Shown in pieces: positions 36,129-45,615 of a stretch of 64,000 bases of DNA (within the stretch, counting starts at the first letter, position 1; each line of letters opens with the position of its first letter). The stretch covers positions 1,178,001-1,242,000 of the forward strand of contig JAVDKK010000001.1 of assembly GCA_030849945.1 (NCBI GenBank). Reading direction: 5' to 3'. The position numbers and the translations under genes were made by a program. The notes under the pieces were generated by a model. That model ran no database searches, was not told the DNA's origin, and saw nothing but the letters and a program-made list of their open reading frames with translations. This DNA is from Schauerella fraxinea. GTDB lineage: Bacteria > Pseudomonadota > Gammaproteobacteria > Burkholderiales > Burkholderiaceae_B.

Positions 36129-38522
36129 TCACCAGCGATAACCCACCGAGGCCACGACCGAACGGCGCGGCCCGTAGAAGGCCCCGTAGCTGTAGGTCGA
36201 GATGTATTGGCGGTCGGCGAGGTTGTTGCCGTTCAGGCGGAACTGCCACGGGCCCGTGTCGTATCCGATCATGGCGTCGAACAAGGTGTAAGACGGTACG
36301 CTCACATTGGTGTTGAAGAATCCCAGGGCCGAGCCGAAGAACCGCGCGCCAACGCCGGCGCGCAACCCCTCCAGACCGAAATCGCCGAAGCGATAGTCGC
36401 CCCACAGGCCGACCATATTGCGCGGTGTGCCGCCCCGTTGCTGGCCCACTTCGGCCGGCCGATTGCTTTTGGTGATTTCGGCATCTGTATACGCGTAGGA
36501 CGCCGTGATCCGCGCGTTGCGCGTGATGGGCATGCGCGCTTCCAAGTCGACGCCGCGCGAACGAATCTCACCGGTCTGCACCGAGAACTGCGTGGGGGCG
36601 ACCGGATCGGGGGTCAGCACGTTTTTCTGCGTGAGTTGATACAGCGCCGCGCTCAACATCATGTCGCTGTTGTTGGGCTGATAACGCACGCCCACTTCGT
36701 ACTGTTCGCCTTCGACGGGATCGAAGCCGGCGCCGCTGCGATCCGTGCCGCTGGTGGGCTCGAACGATTGGCTGAAGCTCAGGTAGGGTGCCAAGCCGTT
36801 GTCGGCCAGATAGACCAGCCCCGCCCGGCCCGTAAAGGCTTCATTGCGCGTGCGGCTGCTGTTGTTGACGAAGAGGGCGCGCACATCGTCGCGCGCCCAG
36901 TCATAGCGTCCGCCTGCCAGCAACACCCATTTGTCGGCAATCTTCAATTGATCCTGCAGATAGGTGCCGACGCGGTAGGTATCGGTGCGCGAGCTATTCA
37001 AGGCGGCCACGCGCGGGCCAGGCACGGCACCGTACACCGGGTTGTACACATCGATCGGTGCGAGCGTGCGGTTATAGCGTTCGGTTTCGAGCGAGCGCTT
37101 GCCGAAGTCGAACCCACCCAACAAGGTGTGAGCCACCGCGCCGGTCGTAAATTTGCCTTCGAGTTGCGTATCCACCACCAGATTGGTCGAGGTATCGACG
37201 CGGTCTTGCGCACTGCGCGTCATCACGCGTTGGTTCGTGCCGGCAAGATACGTGCCGAGACTGGAACTCGGGAAATCGTTTTCGGCATCGAAGTAGCGCA
37301 GGTTCTGGCGCACGCGCAGATTGTCGTTGAACGTGTGTTCGAAGCGATAGCCCAGGTCGTAGGCGCGAATCGACGAGCGGTCGTAATCGGGCTCGCCGGT
37401 AAAGCGGCGAGCGGGAATCCGGCCATTCGGGTTGTACTCGACCGTGCCGATCGCCGGTAAGCCGTATTGATAAGCCGTGCGCGTTTTCTGGTACGTGCCC
37501 AGCAGCGTCAATGACGTCGAGGCGTTGGGACGGAACAGCAGCGACGGTGCGATGTAGATGCGATCGTCGGGGATGTGATCGATCGAGGTATCGCTTTCGC
37601 GCGCGAGTGCGGTGACGCGATAGGCCCACTTGCCGTCGGCCGTGAACTGGCCGGTGTGATCGGTGGCCAACTCGCGGCGGTTGAAGCTGCCATATTGCGT
37701 GCGGATTTCGTGAAAATCTTCAAACTGGGGCAGCTTGCTGGTGACGTTGACGATGCCGCCCGGCGACGTCTGGCCGAACAGTACCGACGACGCGCCGCGG
37801 AGCACTTCAACCCGCTCCATGCCGTAGGGTTCTTGCGAACCGTCATATACGTTGCCCGCGTATTTCATGCCGTCGCGGTAGGTGGTGCCGTAGCCACTGA
37901 GCTGAAAGCCCCGGATGAGGAAACTGTCGTTGGTTCGTCCGCCGCCGTCGGTGGTGACCACGCCTGCGGTGTAGCGCAGCGCCTCGCCGATACTTTTCGA
38001 GTCGGTTTCCTCGATCTGCTGCCGCGTCACGATGCTGATGGACTGCGGGATCTCGATCAACGGGGTATCCGTCTTGCTCCCGGTGCTGCTGTAGCGCGGC
38101 GCGAAGGTGTCGTAATCGCCCCGCACACCTTGCGTGTTGATGCCGGTCACCGTTACGGTCGGCAAGGTGGTGGCCGCGCCTATCGGCAAGGGCCGCACGG
38201 TATAGCCGTCGCCCTGTGGCGCCCAGTCAAGCTGGGTGCCGCCCAGGAGGCGGGTGAGGCCTTCGCGCACGGTATAGGTGCCGGAGAGTCCAGGCGAGGT
38301 TTTGCCCTGCGTCAACGCCGGGTCGAACGACAGCAGGACGCCGGCGGTAGCCGCAAAGCGTCCCAGCACGGTGCCCAGCGGCCCCGCGGCGATCTCGTAG
38401 CGTTGCGCGCCAGCTTGCGCCAGCACGCTGGCGGGGAAGGCCGACAGCAACGTGCCGGCAGTGCTCAAAGTGAGTAGGGCGGCAAGCGAAAAGCGCGCCG
38501 GCAGCAGGGTAAGGCGGGGCAT
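36129..38522 (-). CDS. TonB-dependent ferric siderophore receptor with signalling domain (FecA/FpvA-like)
   Basis: A 797-residue outer-membrane receptor. The signal peptide ends at VLAQA. Residues of about 40-115 form a secretin/TonB short N-terminal (STN) domain, including YEIAAGPLGTVLGRFA and YTVREGLTRLLGGT, used for surface signalling to FecR. A plug domain follows (IPQSISIVTRQQIEE, RGASSVLFGQTSPGGIVN), then a 22-strand barrel ending in the aromatic SVGYRW needed for outer-membrane assembly. It lies downstream of fecI and fecR, which form its regulatory partners. The siderophore is unknown. Confidence 0.93.
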   Translation of the reverse strand: MPRLTLLPARFSLAALLTLSTAGTLLSAFPASVLAQAGAQRYEIAAGPLGTVLGRFAATAGVLLSFDPALTQGKTSPGLSGTYTVREGLTRLLGGTQLDWAPQGDGYTVRPLPIGAATTLPTVTVTGINTQGVRGDYDTFAPRYSSTGSKTDTPLIEIPQSISIVTRQQIEETDSKSIGEALRYTAGVVTTDGGGRTNDSFLIRGFQLSGYGTTYRDGMKYAGNVYDGSQEPYGMERVEVLRGASSVLFGQTSPGGIVNVTSKLPQFEDFHEIRTQYGSFNRRELATDHTGQFTADGKWAYRVTALARESDTSIDHIPDDRIYIAPSLLFRPNASTSLTLLGTYQKTRTAYQYGLPAIGTVEYNPNGRIPARRFTGEPDYDRSSIRAYDLGYRFEHTFNDNLRVRQNLRYFDAENDFPSSSLGTYLAGTNQRVMTRSAQDRVDTSTNLVVDTQLEGKFTTGAVAHTLLGGFDFGKRSLETERYNRTLAPIDVYNPVYGAVPGPRVAALNSSRTDTYRVGTYLQDQLKIADKWVLLAGGRYDWARDDVRALFVNNSSRTRNEAFTGRAGLVYLADNGLAPYLSFSQSFEPTSGTDRSGAGFDPVEGEQYEVGVRYQPNNSDMMLSAALYQLTQKNVLTPDPVAPTQFSVQTGEIRSRGVDLEARMPITRNARITASYAYTDAEITKSNRPAEVGQQRGGTPRNMVGLWGDYRFGDFGLEGLRAGVGARFFGSALGFFNTNVSVPSYTLFDAMIGYDTGPWQFRLNGNNLADRQYISTYSYGAFYGPRRSVVASVGYRW

Positions 38523-38579
38523 GGCCAGTCTCCGATGGTGATCGTTTCAGTAGCTATGCCAATCGAGAATCGAAAAGTG

Positions 38580-39542
38580 TCAGGCGGCGGTCAATGTGAC
38601 CCAATACCGGGTCAGGCTATCGATGCGTATCGGCAGTGTGCGCGCGATCGAGTGAAGCGCGCGATCGGTATCGGCCACCGGGAAGGCACCCGAGATGCGC
38701 AAGTCGGCGACGCTGCTTGCGGCCGTGAGGCGACCGGGCCGGTAACGGGCAAGTTCGGCGGCGAAATCGGCCAGGCGCATGTTGTCCGCCACGATCATGC
38801 CATGCGACCACGCCCAGCCCGCTGGGCCCCAGGGCATGACGGCGGACGCGTTCGTCGCTGCCAGCCGGCCGGCTTCGCCTGCCACCAGATGCAGCGGTGC
38901 GCTGTGGTCGTACGGTTGCAAATCGACGGCGCCCTGTTCCACTTCGACGCGCACGTCGTCCTCGTATTGCCGCACGCTGAATCGCGTGCCGCGCGCGGTG
39001 ATAAGCCCGAACGCGGTATTCACAACGAAGGGGCGGGGACGCGGTGCGCCATCGGCGGCGGTGTGTACGAGCATCTCACCTGTGCGCAACACCACTCGCC
39101 GCACGGCGGCATCAAATTCCACATCGACCGCCGAGCGGGTGTTGAGGAGAATCGTCGTGCCGTCATCGAGCGTCAGCAGTTGTTGCTCGCCCGCATCGGT
39201 GCGATGCGCGGCGGACCATTCCCGCCAAGGCAAGGTGCGGTAGGCCGCCGACCCCGTCAGGCCGACGCCGGCCGTAAACATCAATGCCGCGAGTACGCGG
39301 CGGCGGCTTGATGGCGTGCGGTCCAGCGCCGCCAGCGCGCCTGGTCCCGCTGCCGTGGCAAGTTTGCCTGAGAGCGCCTGGGTGCTTTGCCACGCGTCGT
39401 CGTGTGCCGGATCCGCGGCGCGCCATTGCCGGAACGCCTCGTAATCTTGCGTGCTTGCGGTGCCCGAGTTCAGATGCACCCACCATTCGATGGCGCCCTG
39501 CAACGCCGGCGAGGGCGTGGGCCGGCTGATTCGCGCAGTCAT
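38580..39542 (-). CDS. fecR: FecR-family anti-sigma/sigma regulator
   Basis: A 320-residue inner-membrane regulator. The cytoplasmic N-terminus has the FecR_N (DUF4880) pattern ALQGAIEWWVHLNSG and DYEAFRQWRAADPAHDDAWQ. A single transmembrane segment lies near residues 85-105. The periplasmic FecR domain includes LDDGTTILLNTRSAVDV, ARGTRFSVRQ and a C-terminal secretin-like part. It relays the signal from the receptor's STN domain to FecI. Its ATG overlaps the fecI stop (ATGA). ATG 39542 is used. Confidence 0.93.
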   Translation of the reverse strand: MTARISRPTPSPALQGAIEWWVHLNSGTASTQDYEAFRQWRAADPAHDDAWQSTQALSGKLATAAGPGALAALDRTPSSRRRVLAALMFTAGVGLTGSAAYRTLPWREWSAAHRTDAGEQQLLTLDDGTTILLNTRSAVDVEFDAAVRRVVLRTGEMLVHTAADGAPRPRPFVVNTAFGLITARGTRFSVRQYEDDVRVEVEQGAVDLQPYDHSAPLHLVAGEAGRLAATNASAVMPWGPAGWAWSHGMIVADNMRLADFAAELARYRPGRLTAASSVADLRISGAFPVADTDRALHSIARTLPIRIDSLTRYWVTLTAA

Positions 39543-40054
39543 GCCGCCGCGCCGGTGAGGCAATGCGTCATCGCTCGAACCAGATATTGGCGTATCGAAC
39601 TGACCGACACCGCAAGCTGCTCGGCGATCTCGGCATGCGTCAGCCCTTCAAGTTGATTCAGTAGAAACGCCCGCCGCACGCGTGGTGGCAGGCCGTCTAG
39701 CAGGCGATCGATATCGATCAGGGCTTCGAGCGCAATCGCGCGCGCTTCGGGGGATGGGGCTACCGCTTCGGGCAAGGCGGCAAGGGCCTGCAGGTAGGCC
39801 CGCTCAAGATCCTTGCGCCGCACGTGGTTCACCATAATGCCGTGGGCGATCGTGGTGAGGTACGCCCGCGGTTCGCGGATGACATTCAAGTCGCTGCGAT
39901 CACTGCGATCGAGCACCCGCACAAACGTGTCGTGCATCAGATCCGCGGCTTCGAACGTGCAGCCGAGCTTGCGGCGCAACCATCCCTGGAGCCAACCGTG
40001 GTGCTCGCTGTACAGCGTATGTACGGGATGGAGGGAGGGATCGCTCGCGGTCAT
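39539..40054 (-). CDS. fecI: ECF sigma factor, FecI type
   Basis: A 171-residue iron-starvation sigma factor. Region 2 is visible in AADLMHDTFVRVLDR and AYLTTIAHGIMVNHVRR, region 4 in LDGLPPRVRRAFLLNQLEG and LTHAEIAEQLAVSVSSIRQY. FecI-type factors direct RNA polymerase to the promoter of the cognate receptor gene. It is the first gene of fecI-fecR-receptor, and a Fur-box-like sequence lies directly upstream of its ATG at 40054. Confidence 0.93.
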   Translation of the reverse strand: MTASDPSLHPVHTLYSEHHGWLQGWLRRKLGCTFEAADLMHDTFVRVLDRSDRSDLNVIREPRAYLTTIAHGIMVNHVRRKDLERAYLQALAALPEAVAPSPEARAIALEALIDIDRLLDGLPPRVRRAFLLNQLEGLTHAEIAEQLAVSVSSIRQYLVRAMTHCLTGAAA

Positions 40055-40059
40055 GATAC

Positions 40060-40078
40060 AAATAATGAGAATTATTCG
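40060..40078 (-). promoter_or_regulatory. Candidate Fur box upstream of fecI
   Basis: The sequence around AATAATGAGAATTATT agrees with about 13 of 19 positions of the Fur consensus GATAATGATAATCATTATC and is partly palindromic. It starts six bases upstream of the fecI start codon, a position where Fe-bound Fur would block expression. The evidence is sequence match and location. Confidence 0.6.
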
Positions 40079-40124
40079 TAATTTATATCATGATCGAGTC
40101 CGACCGGAAACCGTTTTTGCCGAT

Positions 40125-40685
40125 TCAGTAGTCGCCGCGATACAGCTCGCCAGCCAGCACGCTGCGCCAGCTTTGCCATGTCAGCCGGGGTGCATCGGTC
40201 ACTTGGCGGTTGTACGGCGCGTCGTAGACGATGTGCCGCCAGGACGGCGTTACCGCGCCTTGGATGCGCGGCTTATCGTCGATGATCAGGTCGCCGCGCA
40301 CCAGCGTCTTGTCGCGGGTGAGGATCATGCGTTGGGTCGCTTCTCGACCCAGATGGCGTTCGACCCACTGATACTTTTCCGCCACGCAATTCTCATATTG
40401 CGTAAGCGGCGAGGTGCAAATCCGCACATCCCATCCCATTGCCAGCAGGGCATGAAAGGCGTCGACGGCACCCGGCACAGGGGGGAGATCGCGGATGAAG
40501 CCGGGCGCGGTATAGAGGGCCTCGGCCTTGGCGCGCAGGGCTGGCGGGTAATCTTCCAGAATCTTGAATGACCGCCGATCCTCATAGGCCACGGGCGGGA
40601 TCTCGGGATAGTGCGCGGTCCACGCGGCTAGAAATGCATGCTCGAAATCGGCGAGGACGCCGTCCTGGTCCAGCAAGATCAACAT
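40125..40685 (-). CDS. 5'(3')-deoxyribonucleotidase (NT5C-like HAD phosphatase)
   Basis: A 186-residue HAD-superfamily phosphatase. The nucleophile motif is LLDQDGVLADFE, motif II is ICTSPL, and the acidic motif IV is LIIDDKPRIQG. This combination, with PGFIRDLPPVPGAVDAF, matches the NT5C group that removes phosphate from deoxyribonucleotides. It is cytosolic and stands alone between fecI and the orphan fecR-like gene. Confidence 0.85.
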   Translation of the reverse strand: MLILLDQDGVLADFEHAFLAAWTAHYPEIPPVAYEDRRSFKILEDYPPALRAKAEALYTAPGFIRDLPPVPGAVDAFHALLAMGWDVRICTSPLTQYENCVAEKYQWVERHLGREATQRMILTRDKTLVRGDLIIDDKPRIQGAVTPSWRHIVYDAPYNRQVTDAPRLTWQSWRSVLAGELYRGDY

Positions 40686-40884
40686 GGCATGTGCCTGCGG
40701 TGAGGGGAGGCTGCGATCTTACACAACCCAATTTCGCGTGGTTGGATACGCAATGCGGCACGATAGCCACAGAGTGCGTGCATTTAGCGCATAGAACGTT
40801 TAGAATCAAAATTGTTCCATTTTGTTACTCCAGCAGAGGCATGCGCGCCGCTGCTGTACGCCCTTTTTTGGTTTACACATAGCG

Positions 40885-41862
40885 ATGACTGCGAGCGACC
40901 GGCCTGATCTTCAGGCAGAAGAAGCGCTGCTGATCGAAGCGGCCGGCATGGTGCCGCTCGAAACCGGTTATCCGGGGTCGCCCCGTCGGCGGGCGTTCGA
41001 GGTCTGGCGCGATCAAAGTCCTGCTCATCGCGCAGCGGGCGACGCGGCCGAACGCATGCTGCAGGTGTATTCGCAACGCGCGGGCGCGTATTTCGAACAG
41101 GAAAGCGCCGCTCCGCGCCTGAGCCGTCGTCAATGGTTGAGCCGCGCCGCATTGGGCGTTGGCTTGATCGCAGTCGCCGGGGTTGGGGGCAGCTATGCGT
41201 TGCCATGGCGGGAATGGTTCGCCGATTATCACACCGGCATCGGTGCGCGGCGCGAGGTCGCGTTGCAGGATGGCAGCGTGCTCATCCTCAATACCGATAC
41301 CTCGGTGGATGTGCGTTTCGATGCGACGCGCCGCACGATCGTGCTCACGCGCGGCGAGATCAGCGTTCGCGTCGCACCCGATCGCGCGTTGGCAGCGCGC
41401 CCCTTCGTCGTGGTCACCGCGCAGGGGCAGATCGATGCTGCCAGCAGTCATTTCTCTGTACGGCAGGACGACGGCCGCACCCGCGTGGCGGTCCTGTCGG
41501 GATCGGCCACGTTGGTGGACAAAAGCCCCGGTGCCGCCGCGCCACGCATGCTGCTGGCGGGCTGGCAAACCGTATTCGGTCCTGGTGTGGGCGATCCCCA
41601 GCCCGTGCCGGCCGATAATCGCGTGCTCGCCTGGACGCACGGACTCTTGATTGCCCAGGATATGCGCCTGCAGGAAGTCGCCGCCGAATTGACCCGCTAT
41701 CGCCGCGGCGTCGTGCGCTGCGCCGCAGATGTCGCCGACCTCAGGGTAACGGGCGTTTTCCCCGTCGAGGATACCGACCGGGTGCTGGGCACGCTGCAAA
41801 CCACGTATCCCATTCGCACGCGCTACGTCACGCGTTATTGGGTCGAACTCGTCTCTCGCTAA
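40885..41862 (+). CDS. Second FecR-like protein without partner sigma factor
   Basis: A 325-residue FecR-family protein with a transmembrane segment near residues 85-105 and periplasmic blocks LQDGSVLILNTDTSVDVRF and SSHFSVRQDDG. It ends VTRYWVELVSR. It resembles the FecR at 38580-39542 (shared LPWREW after the membrane segment, PIRT-x-YVTRYWV end), so the two are likely paralogues. The N-terminal cytoplasmic part is diverged from the FecR_N pattern, and no FecI or receptor gene accompanies it. It may act on the neighbouring FecI, on a distant sigma factor, or be degenerating in function. Start ATG 40885. Confidence 0.82.
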   Translation: MTASDRPDLQAEEALLIEAAGMVPLETGYPGSPRRRAFEVWRDQSPAHRAAGDAAERMLQVYSQRAGAYFEQESAAPRLSRRQWLSRAALGVGLIAVAGVGGSYALPWREWFADYHTGIGARREVALQDGSVLILNTDTSVDVRFDATRRTIVLTRGEISVRVAPDRALAARPFVVVTAQGQIDAASSHFSVRQDDGRTRVAVLSGSATLVDKSPGAAAPRMLLAGWQTVFGPGVGDPQPVPADNRVLAWTHGLLIAQDMRLQEVAAELTRYRRGVVRCAADVADLRVTGVFPVEDTDRVLGTLQTTYPIRTRYVTRYWVELVSR

Positions 41863-41974
41863 GCCTTCGCCGCGACGCATTTTGTTTCCCAATGCTGAAT
41901 GCCGACAGTCAAGGCACGCGACGTGCAAGCTATCGTCGAACCCGTCACGGGAACGACGCATTCAAGGAGTAGTT

Positions 41975-42628
41975 ATGCCATCCGAACACAGCGCCGAGGT
42001 GCAGGAAAAACCGCGCCGCCGTCACTTTTCGATGATCCGCGAGTTTCACCTCGCGGATTTCTTTACGCTGGGCAATGCCGCCTGCGGCGTGGCCGGCGTG
42101 TTTCTGGCGATGGTTTACCTGGTCACTCAAAATCCGCAGCATTTTTTGGCGGCTGCCGTGATGGCGCCTGCCGCCTTCGCATTCGATGTGCTCGATGGAC
42201 GCATCGCACGGTGGCGCCAGCAGCACTCGGCGTTGGGTCGCGAGCTCGATTCGTTGGCTGATGTGATTTCGTTTGGCGTCGCACCGGCCGCGCTGGGGTT
42301 TGCTGCGGGCATGCATGGTGGCTGGGATGTGGTCGGCATGATCTATTTCGTGTGCTGCGGCGTGAGCCGATTGGCGCGCTACAACGTTACCGCCGAGTCG
42401 ATGTCGGGTGAGAGCGGCAAGGTGAGCTACTTCGAAGGTACGCCGATTCCGACCAGTGTGGTCATCACGGGCGTACTGGCACTGGCGGCTTGGCAAGGCC
42501 GGTTGGGCGAAGCGCTGTGGGGTGGCAGCATGGCGATCGGCCCCTGGGATTTGCATCCGCTGAGCCTGCTGTTCGTGCTCTCCGGCACGTTGATGATCAG
42601 CCGCACGCTACGCATCCCGAAGTTTTAA
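41975..42628 (+). CDS. pssA: CDP-diacylglycerol--serine O-phosphatidyltransferase
   Basis: A 217-residue inner-membrane enzyme that makes phosphatidylserine, the precursor of phosphatidylethanolamine. The CDP-alcohol phosphatidyltransferase motif is complete: DVLDGRIARW, then GRELDSLADVISF with the conserved aspartates. Several hydrophobic segments follow, and SRLARYNV and YFEGTPIPTS are typical of PssA. The ATG at 41975 is preceded by AAGGAG. Confidence 0.92.
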   Translation: MPSEHSAEVQEKPRRRHFSMIREFHLADFFTLGNAACGVAGVFLAMVYLVTQNPQHFLAAAVMAPAAFAFDVLDGRIARWRQQHSALGRELDSLADVISFGVAPAALGFAAGMHGGWDVVGMIYFVCCGVSRLARYNVTAESMSGESGKVSYFEGTPIPTSVVITGVLALAAWQGRLGEALWGGSMAIGPWDLHPLSLLFVLSGTLMISRTLRIPKF

Positions 42629-42650
42629 GGGCTTGTCGATGCGGCGGTAT

Positions 42651-43289
42651 TTAGGCGACCGAGCGTTGCAGCGCTCGGTTGGTCAATATGGCGTCGATGA
42701 TGTCATCGGCCATCATGATGTCGGCATAGCGGCGCCCCACATCACGGAGGTTGTCGCGATGCGGACCTTCCTCCACATCCCCCGAGCAGTCCTCGGGAAC
42801 CACCACATGAAAGCCGTGGGAGAACGCGTCATTGACCGAGGCGCGTACGCAACCGCTGGTATTGCAGCCCACGATCACCACTGTTTCGACGGCGGCTTTG
42901 GTAAACACGAGGGCCGCTGAGGTCTGAAAGAAGATCGAGGGTGCGGTTTTACGCAGGATGACGTCGTAAGCGGTGTCCTCGATGCGTGGATCGAGGGCAT
43001 TCCCGGGATCGCCGATACTGAACGATTCATGTAGTTCGCGTATCTTCCAGGGCGGTATTTCTCGTGGGTTGTTGTATGCCGTATAGCACGAAACGACAGG
43101 GATGTTGTTCGCCCGTGCAACCTCGAGCAGACGCGCGCTGTTGATGACAGCGCGTTCTACCAAGGCGGCGCCGCCCATCGGAAAGCGGGCGTCGGTAAAC
43201 GCCAACTGAAAGTCCACAACCGCGATGCCGATCTTGCCAGTCACGCCGCGCTCGATTGCGCCAAAGCTGCGTTCGGTATAACTATCCAT
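42651..43289 (-). CDS. Isochorismatase-fold amidohydrolase, N-carbamoylsarcosine amidase type
   Basis: A 212-residue cysteine hydrolase. The catalytic triad of the fold is visible as Asp26 (VVDFQ), Lys114 (LRKTAPS) and Cys147 (NTSGCVRASV). The segment SGCVRASVNDAFSHGFHVVV and the following PEDC...GPHRDNL region resemble the N-carbamoylsarcosine amidohydrolase branch, which releases ammonia and CO2 to give sarcosine. Divergent HyuA/HyuB genes make exactly this substrate from N-methylhydantoin in known pathways. Other amides, such as maleamate, remain possible. ATG 43289 follows AAGGGGAAG. Confidence 0.82.
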   Translation of the reverse strand: MDSYTERSFGAIERGVTGKIGIAVVDFQLAFTDARFPMGGAALVERAVINSARLLEVARANNIPVVSCYTAYNNPREIPPWKIRELHESFSIGDPGNALDPRIEDTAYDVILRKTAPSIFFQTSAALVFTKAAVETVVIVGCNTSGCVRASVNDAFSHGFHVVVPEDCSGDVEEGPHRDNLRDVGRRYADIMMADDIIDAILTNRALQRSVA

Positions 43290-43447
43290 TGCACTTCCCC
43301 TTGTTTTGACCGGTCTTCCGGCTGAATCAGTGATCGATGCAGGAGCTACTCCGTCGCGCGAACTGACTGCGGGGCATGCCTCCCACATCGTCTGGACAAC
43401 CGCTCCACTATATATTGCCTGGGGGCCGATGCCACGGGTTGTCGAGA

Positions 43448-43493
43448 CCGGCTTATAAGCGTCGACATATACCGGCATAAGCGTCGGACATCT
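43448..43493. promoter_or_regulatory. Direct repeat with palindrome upstream of hyuA, candidate operator
   Basis: Two copies of a roughly 22-bp element begin CCGGC and contain ATAAGCGTCG and ACAT, at 43448-43469 and 43472-43493; a third CCGGCAT follows. The first copy includes the 10-bp palindrome GCTTATAAGC (43451-43460). It lies 69-114 bases before hyuA in the divergent spacer with the amidase gene. Confidence 0.45.
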
Positions 43494-43561
43494 TCCGGCA
43501 TGACAACACGGCCCCTACCATTTGTCCCTTGTCACGCATCACGCCACAAGGGGCAAATCAC

Positions 43562-45601
43562 ATGTATCGAATCGGTATCGACGTCGGCGGCACGTTCACG
43601 GACTTCACGCTGGTGAACGAGCAGAGCGGCAGCGTCGCGTTCTTCAAAGTGCCGTCGACGCCGCACGATCCGTCGGAGGCCATCAATAACGGCATTCAGG
43701 GCCTGATGGCGGCGCATGCGATCGCCCCGGCCGACATTGGCCATATCGGTCACGGCACCACTGTTGCCACCAATCTGATCATCGAGCGCAAAGGCGCGGT
43801 ATGCGGCCTGATCACAACACGCGGCTTTCGCGATGTGCTTGAGATCGGCCGCCAGGTGCGGCCACATCTGTACGATTACAGCGTGATCAAGCCGCCGACC
43901 TTGGTGCCGCGCGCGCTGCGCCGCGAGGTGGCCGAGCGCATTGACGCCAAAGGCCAAGTGCAAACCGCGTTGGACGAAGATGAGGTGCGCGCCGCAGCAG
44001 AATATCTGCAGGAGGCAGGCGTCGAGGCGATCGCCATCTGTTTTCTGCATGCTTATCGCAATCCCGCTCACGAGCGGCGCGCGCGCGAGATCGTAAGGGA
44101 AGTGCTGCCTGAGGTGTACATCAGCATTTCGAGCGATGTACTGCCGGAGTTTCGCGAATACGAACGGCTGTCCACCACCGCATTGAATGCTGCGGTAGGC
44201 CCCCGGATGGAGCGCTATCTGCAGCGCTTCCTGGATCGCGTTTCGGCCGCCGGCATCGCTGTGGAACCTTTCACTATCCACTCCAATGGCGGATTGATGT
44301 CGATCGAAACCGTACGCCACTATCCGGTACGGACGTGCCTTTCCGGGCCCGCAGCTGGCGTGGTCGGGGCGGCGGTCGTCGGCCGTATCGCGGGGTTTCC
44401 CGAGATCGTCACGTTCGATGTGGGTGGCACCAGCACCGATGTGTCGCTGATTCATGAGAGCAAGCCCATGTTCACCTCCAATCGGCAGGTGGCCGGCTAC
44501 CCCGTCAAGACGCCGATGGTCGATATTCACGTTATTGGCGCCGGGGGCGGCAGCATTGCCTGGCTGGACGAAACCGGCTCGCTGAAGGTGGGTCCGCATA
44601 GTGCCGGCGCCGTGCCGGGACCGGTCGGGTATGGCCGTGGTGGTGAGGTGCCCACGATTACCGATGCCATGTTTGCGTTGCAACGGCTCAATCCGGAGAG
44701 TCTGCTCAAAGGCAAGATGGCGGTGAATGCGGCGGCGGCTCGCGATGTCGTGATGGAAAAGGTCGCCAAGCCACTCGGCCTCACACTTGAAGCTGCCGCC
44801 GAAGGGATCATTCGCATCGCCAATGCCAATATGAGCCGCGCTATCCGTTCGGTGTCCACCGAGCGCGGGTATGACCTGTCCAATTTTGCGCTGTTTGCAT
44901 TCGGCGGTGCCGGACCCTTGCATGCGATGGACGTGGCGCGGGAGTGCGGCATTCCCGTCGTGGTGGTGCCTCAGGAACCCGGCACGATGTGCGCGCGCGG
45001 CATGTTGCTCACCAATATCTCGTTCGACTTCGTCGAAAGCGATATCGCGTTGATCGATGTGGCGGGCTGGAGACGAATCACCGAAAAAATGTCCCGCTTG
45101 AACGCGGACGCAGAAGCGTGGTTGGCACGTGAAGGCGTGGTCGAATCGGATCGGATCTATGAAGCAGTCATCGACGCGCGCTATGTGGGTCAGAACTTCG
45201 AGGTGCAAGTGGCCATGCCGCACATCGATGCCCTCCATTTCGAGACGTTCGAAGCAGGCTTTCACGATGCCCATCTTCGCGAGTACGGCTACAACGTGCC
45301 CGATCGGGCCATCGAGATCATCAATTGTCGTGTGAAGGCAGTGGGCACCGTCATCAAGGCACCTTTGGCCACATTGGCTGCCTCCCCGATGCCCGAACCG
45401 GCCTCGCGGCGCGACATTTACTTCGGCGCGGCGCACGGCTGGCTGAACGCGGCGGTGTACGACCGGGATCAATTGGGTGCCGGCGCCGAATTTTCAGGGC
45501 CCGTCGTTTTCGAAGAAATGAGTTCGACCACCGTGATCGCACCCGGCCAGCATGCCCGCGTCGACGACTACGGCAACATCGTCGTGCGCATCGCCGGATA
45601 A
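43562..45601 (+). CDS. hyuA: Hydantoinase/oxoprolinase family protein, N-methylhydantoinase A subunit
   Basis: A 679-residue subunit of an ATP-dependent cyclic-amide hydrolase. The N-terminal actin-like nucleotide fold starts MYRIGIDVGGTFTDFTLVNE, followed by GHGTTVATNLIIERKG, then the central FDVGGTSTDVSL and GGGSIAWLDETG, and ends with the AFGGAGPLHAMDVA block. With HyuB it hydrolyses N-methylhydantoin, hydantoin or 5-oxoproline using ATP. ATG 43562 is used; AAGGGG lies before it. It is followed 14 bases later by hyuB. Confidence 0.9.
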   Translation: MYRIGIDVGGTFTDFTLVNEQSGSVAFFKVPSTPHDPSEAINNGIQGLMAAHAIAPADIGHIGHGTTVATNLIIERKGAVCGLITTRGFRDVLEIGRQVRPHLYDYSVIKPPTLVPRALRREVAERIDAKGQVQTALDEDEVRAAAEYLQEAGVEAIAICFLHAYRNPAHERRAREIVREVLPEVYISISSDVLPEFREYERLSTTALNAAVGPRMERYLQRFLDRVSAAGIAVEPFTIHSNGGLMSIETVRHYPVRTCLSGPAAGVVGAAVVGRIAGFPEIVTFDVGGTSTDVSLIHESKPMFTSNRQVAGYPVKTPMVDIHVIGAGGGSIAWLDETGSLKVGPHSAGAVPGPVGYGRGGEVPTITDAMFALQRLNPESLLKGKMAVNAAAARDVVMEKVAKPLGLTLEAAAEGIIRIANANMSRAIRSVSTERGYDLSNFALFAFGGAGPLHAMDVARECGIPVVVVPQEPGTMCARGMLLTNISFDFVESDIALIDVAGWRRITEKMSRLNADAEAWLAREGVVESDRIYEAVIDARYVGQNFEVQVAMPHIDALHFETFEAGFHDAHLREYGYNVPDRAIEIINCRVKAVGTVIKAPLATLAASPMPEPASRRDIYFGAAHGWLNAAVYDRDQLGAGAEFSGPVVFEEMSSTTVIAPGQHARVDDYGNIVVRIAG

Positions 45602-45615
45602 AGAGGGAATACATC

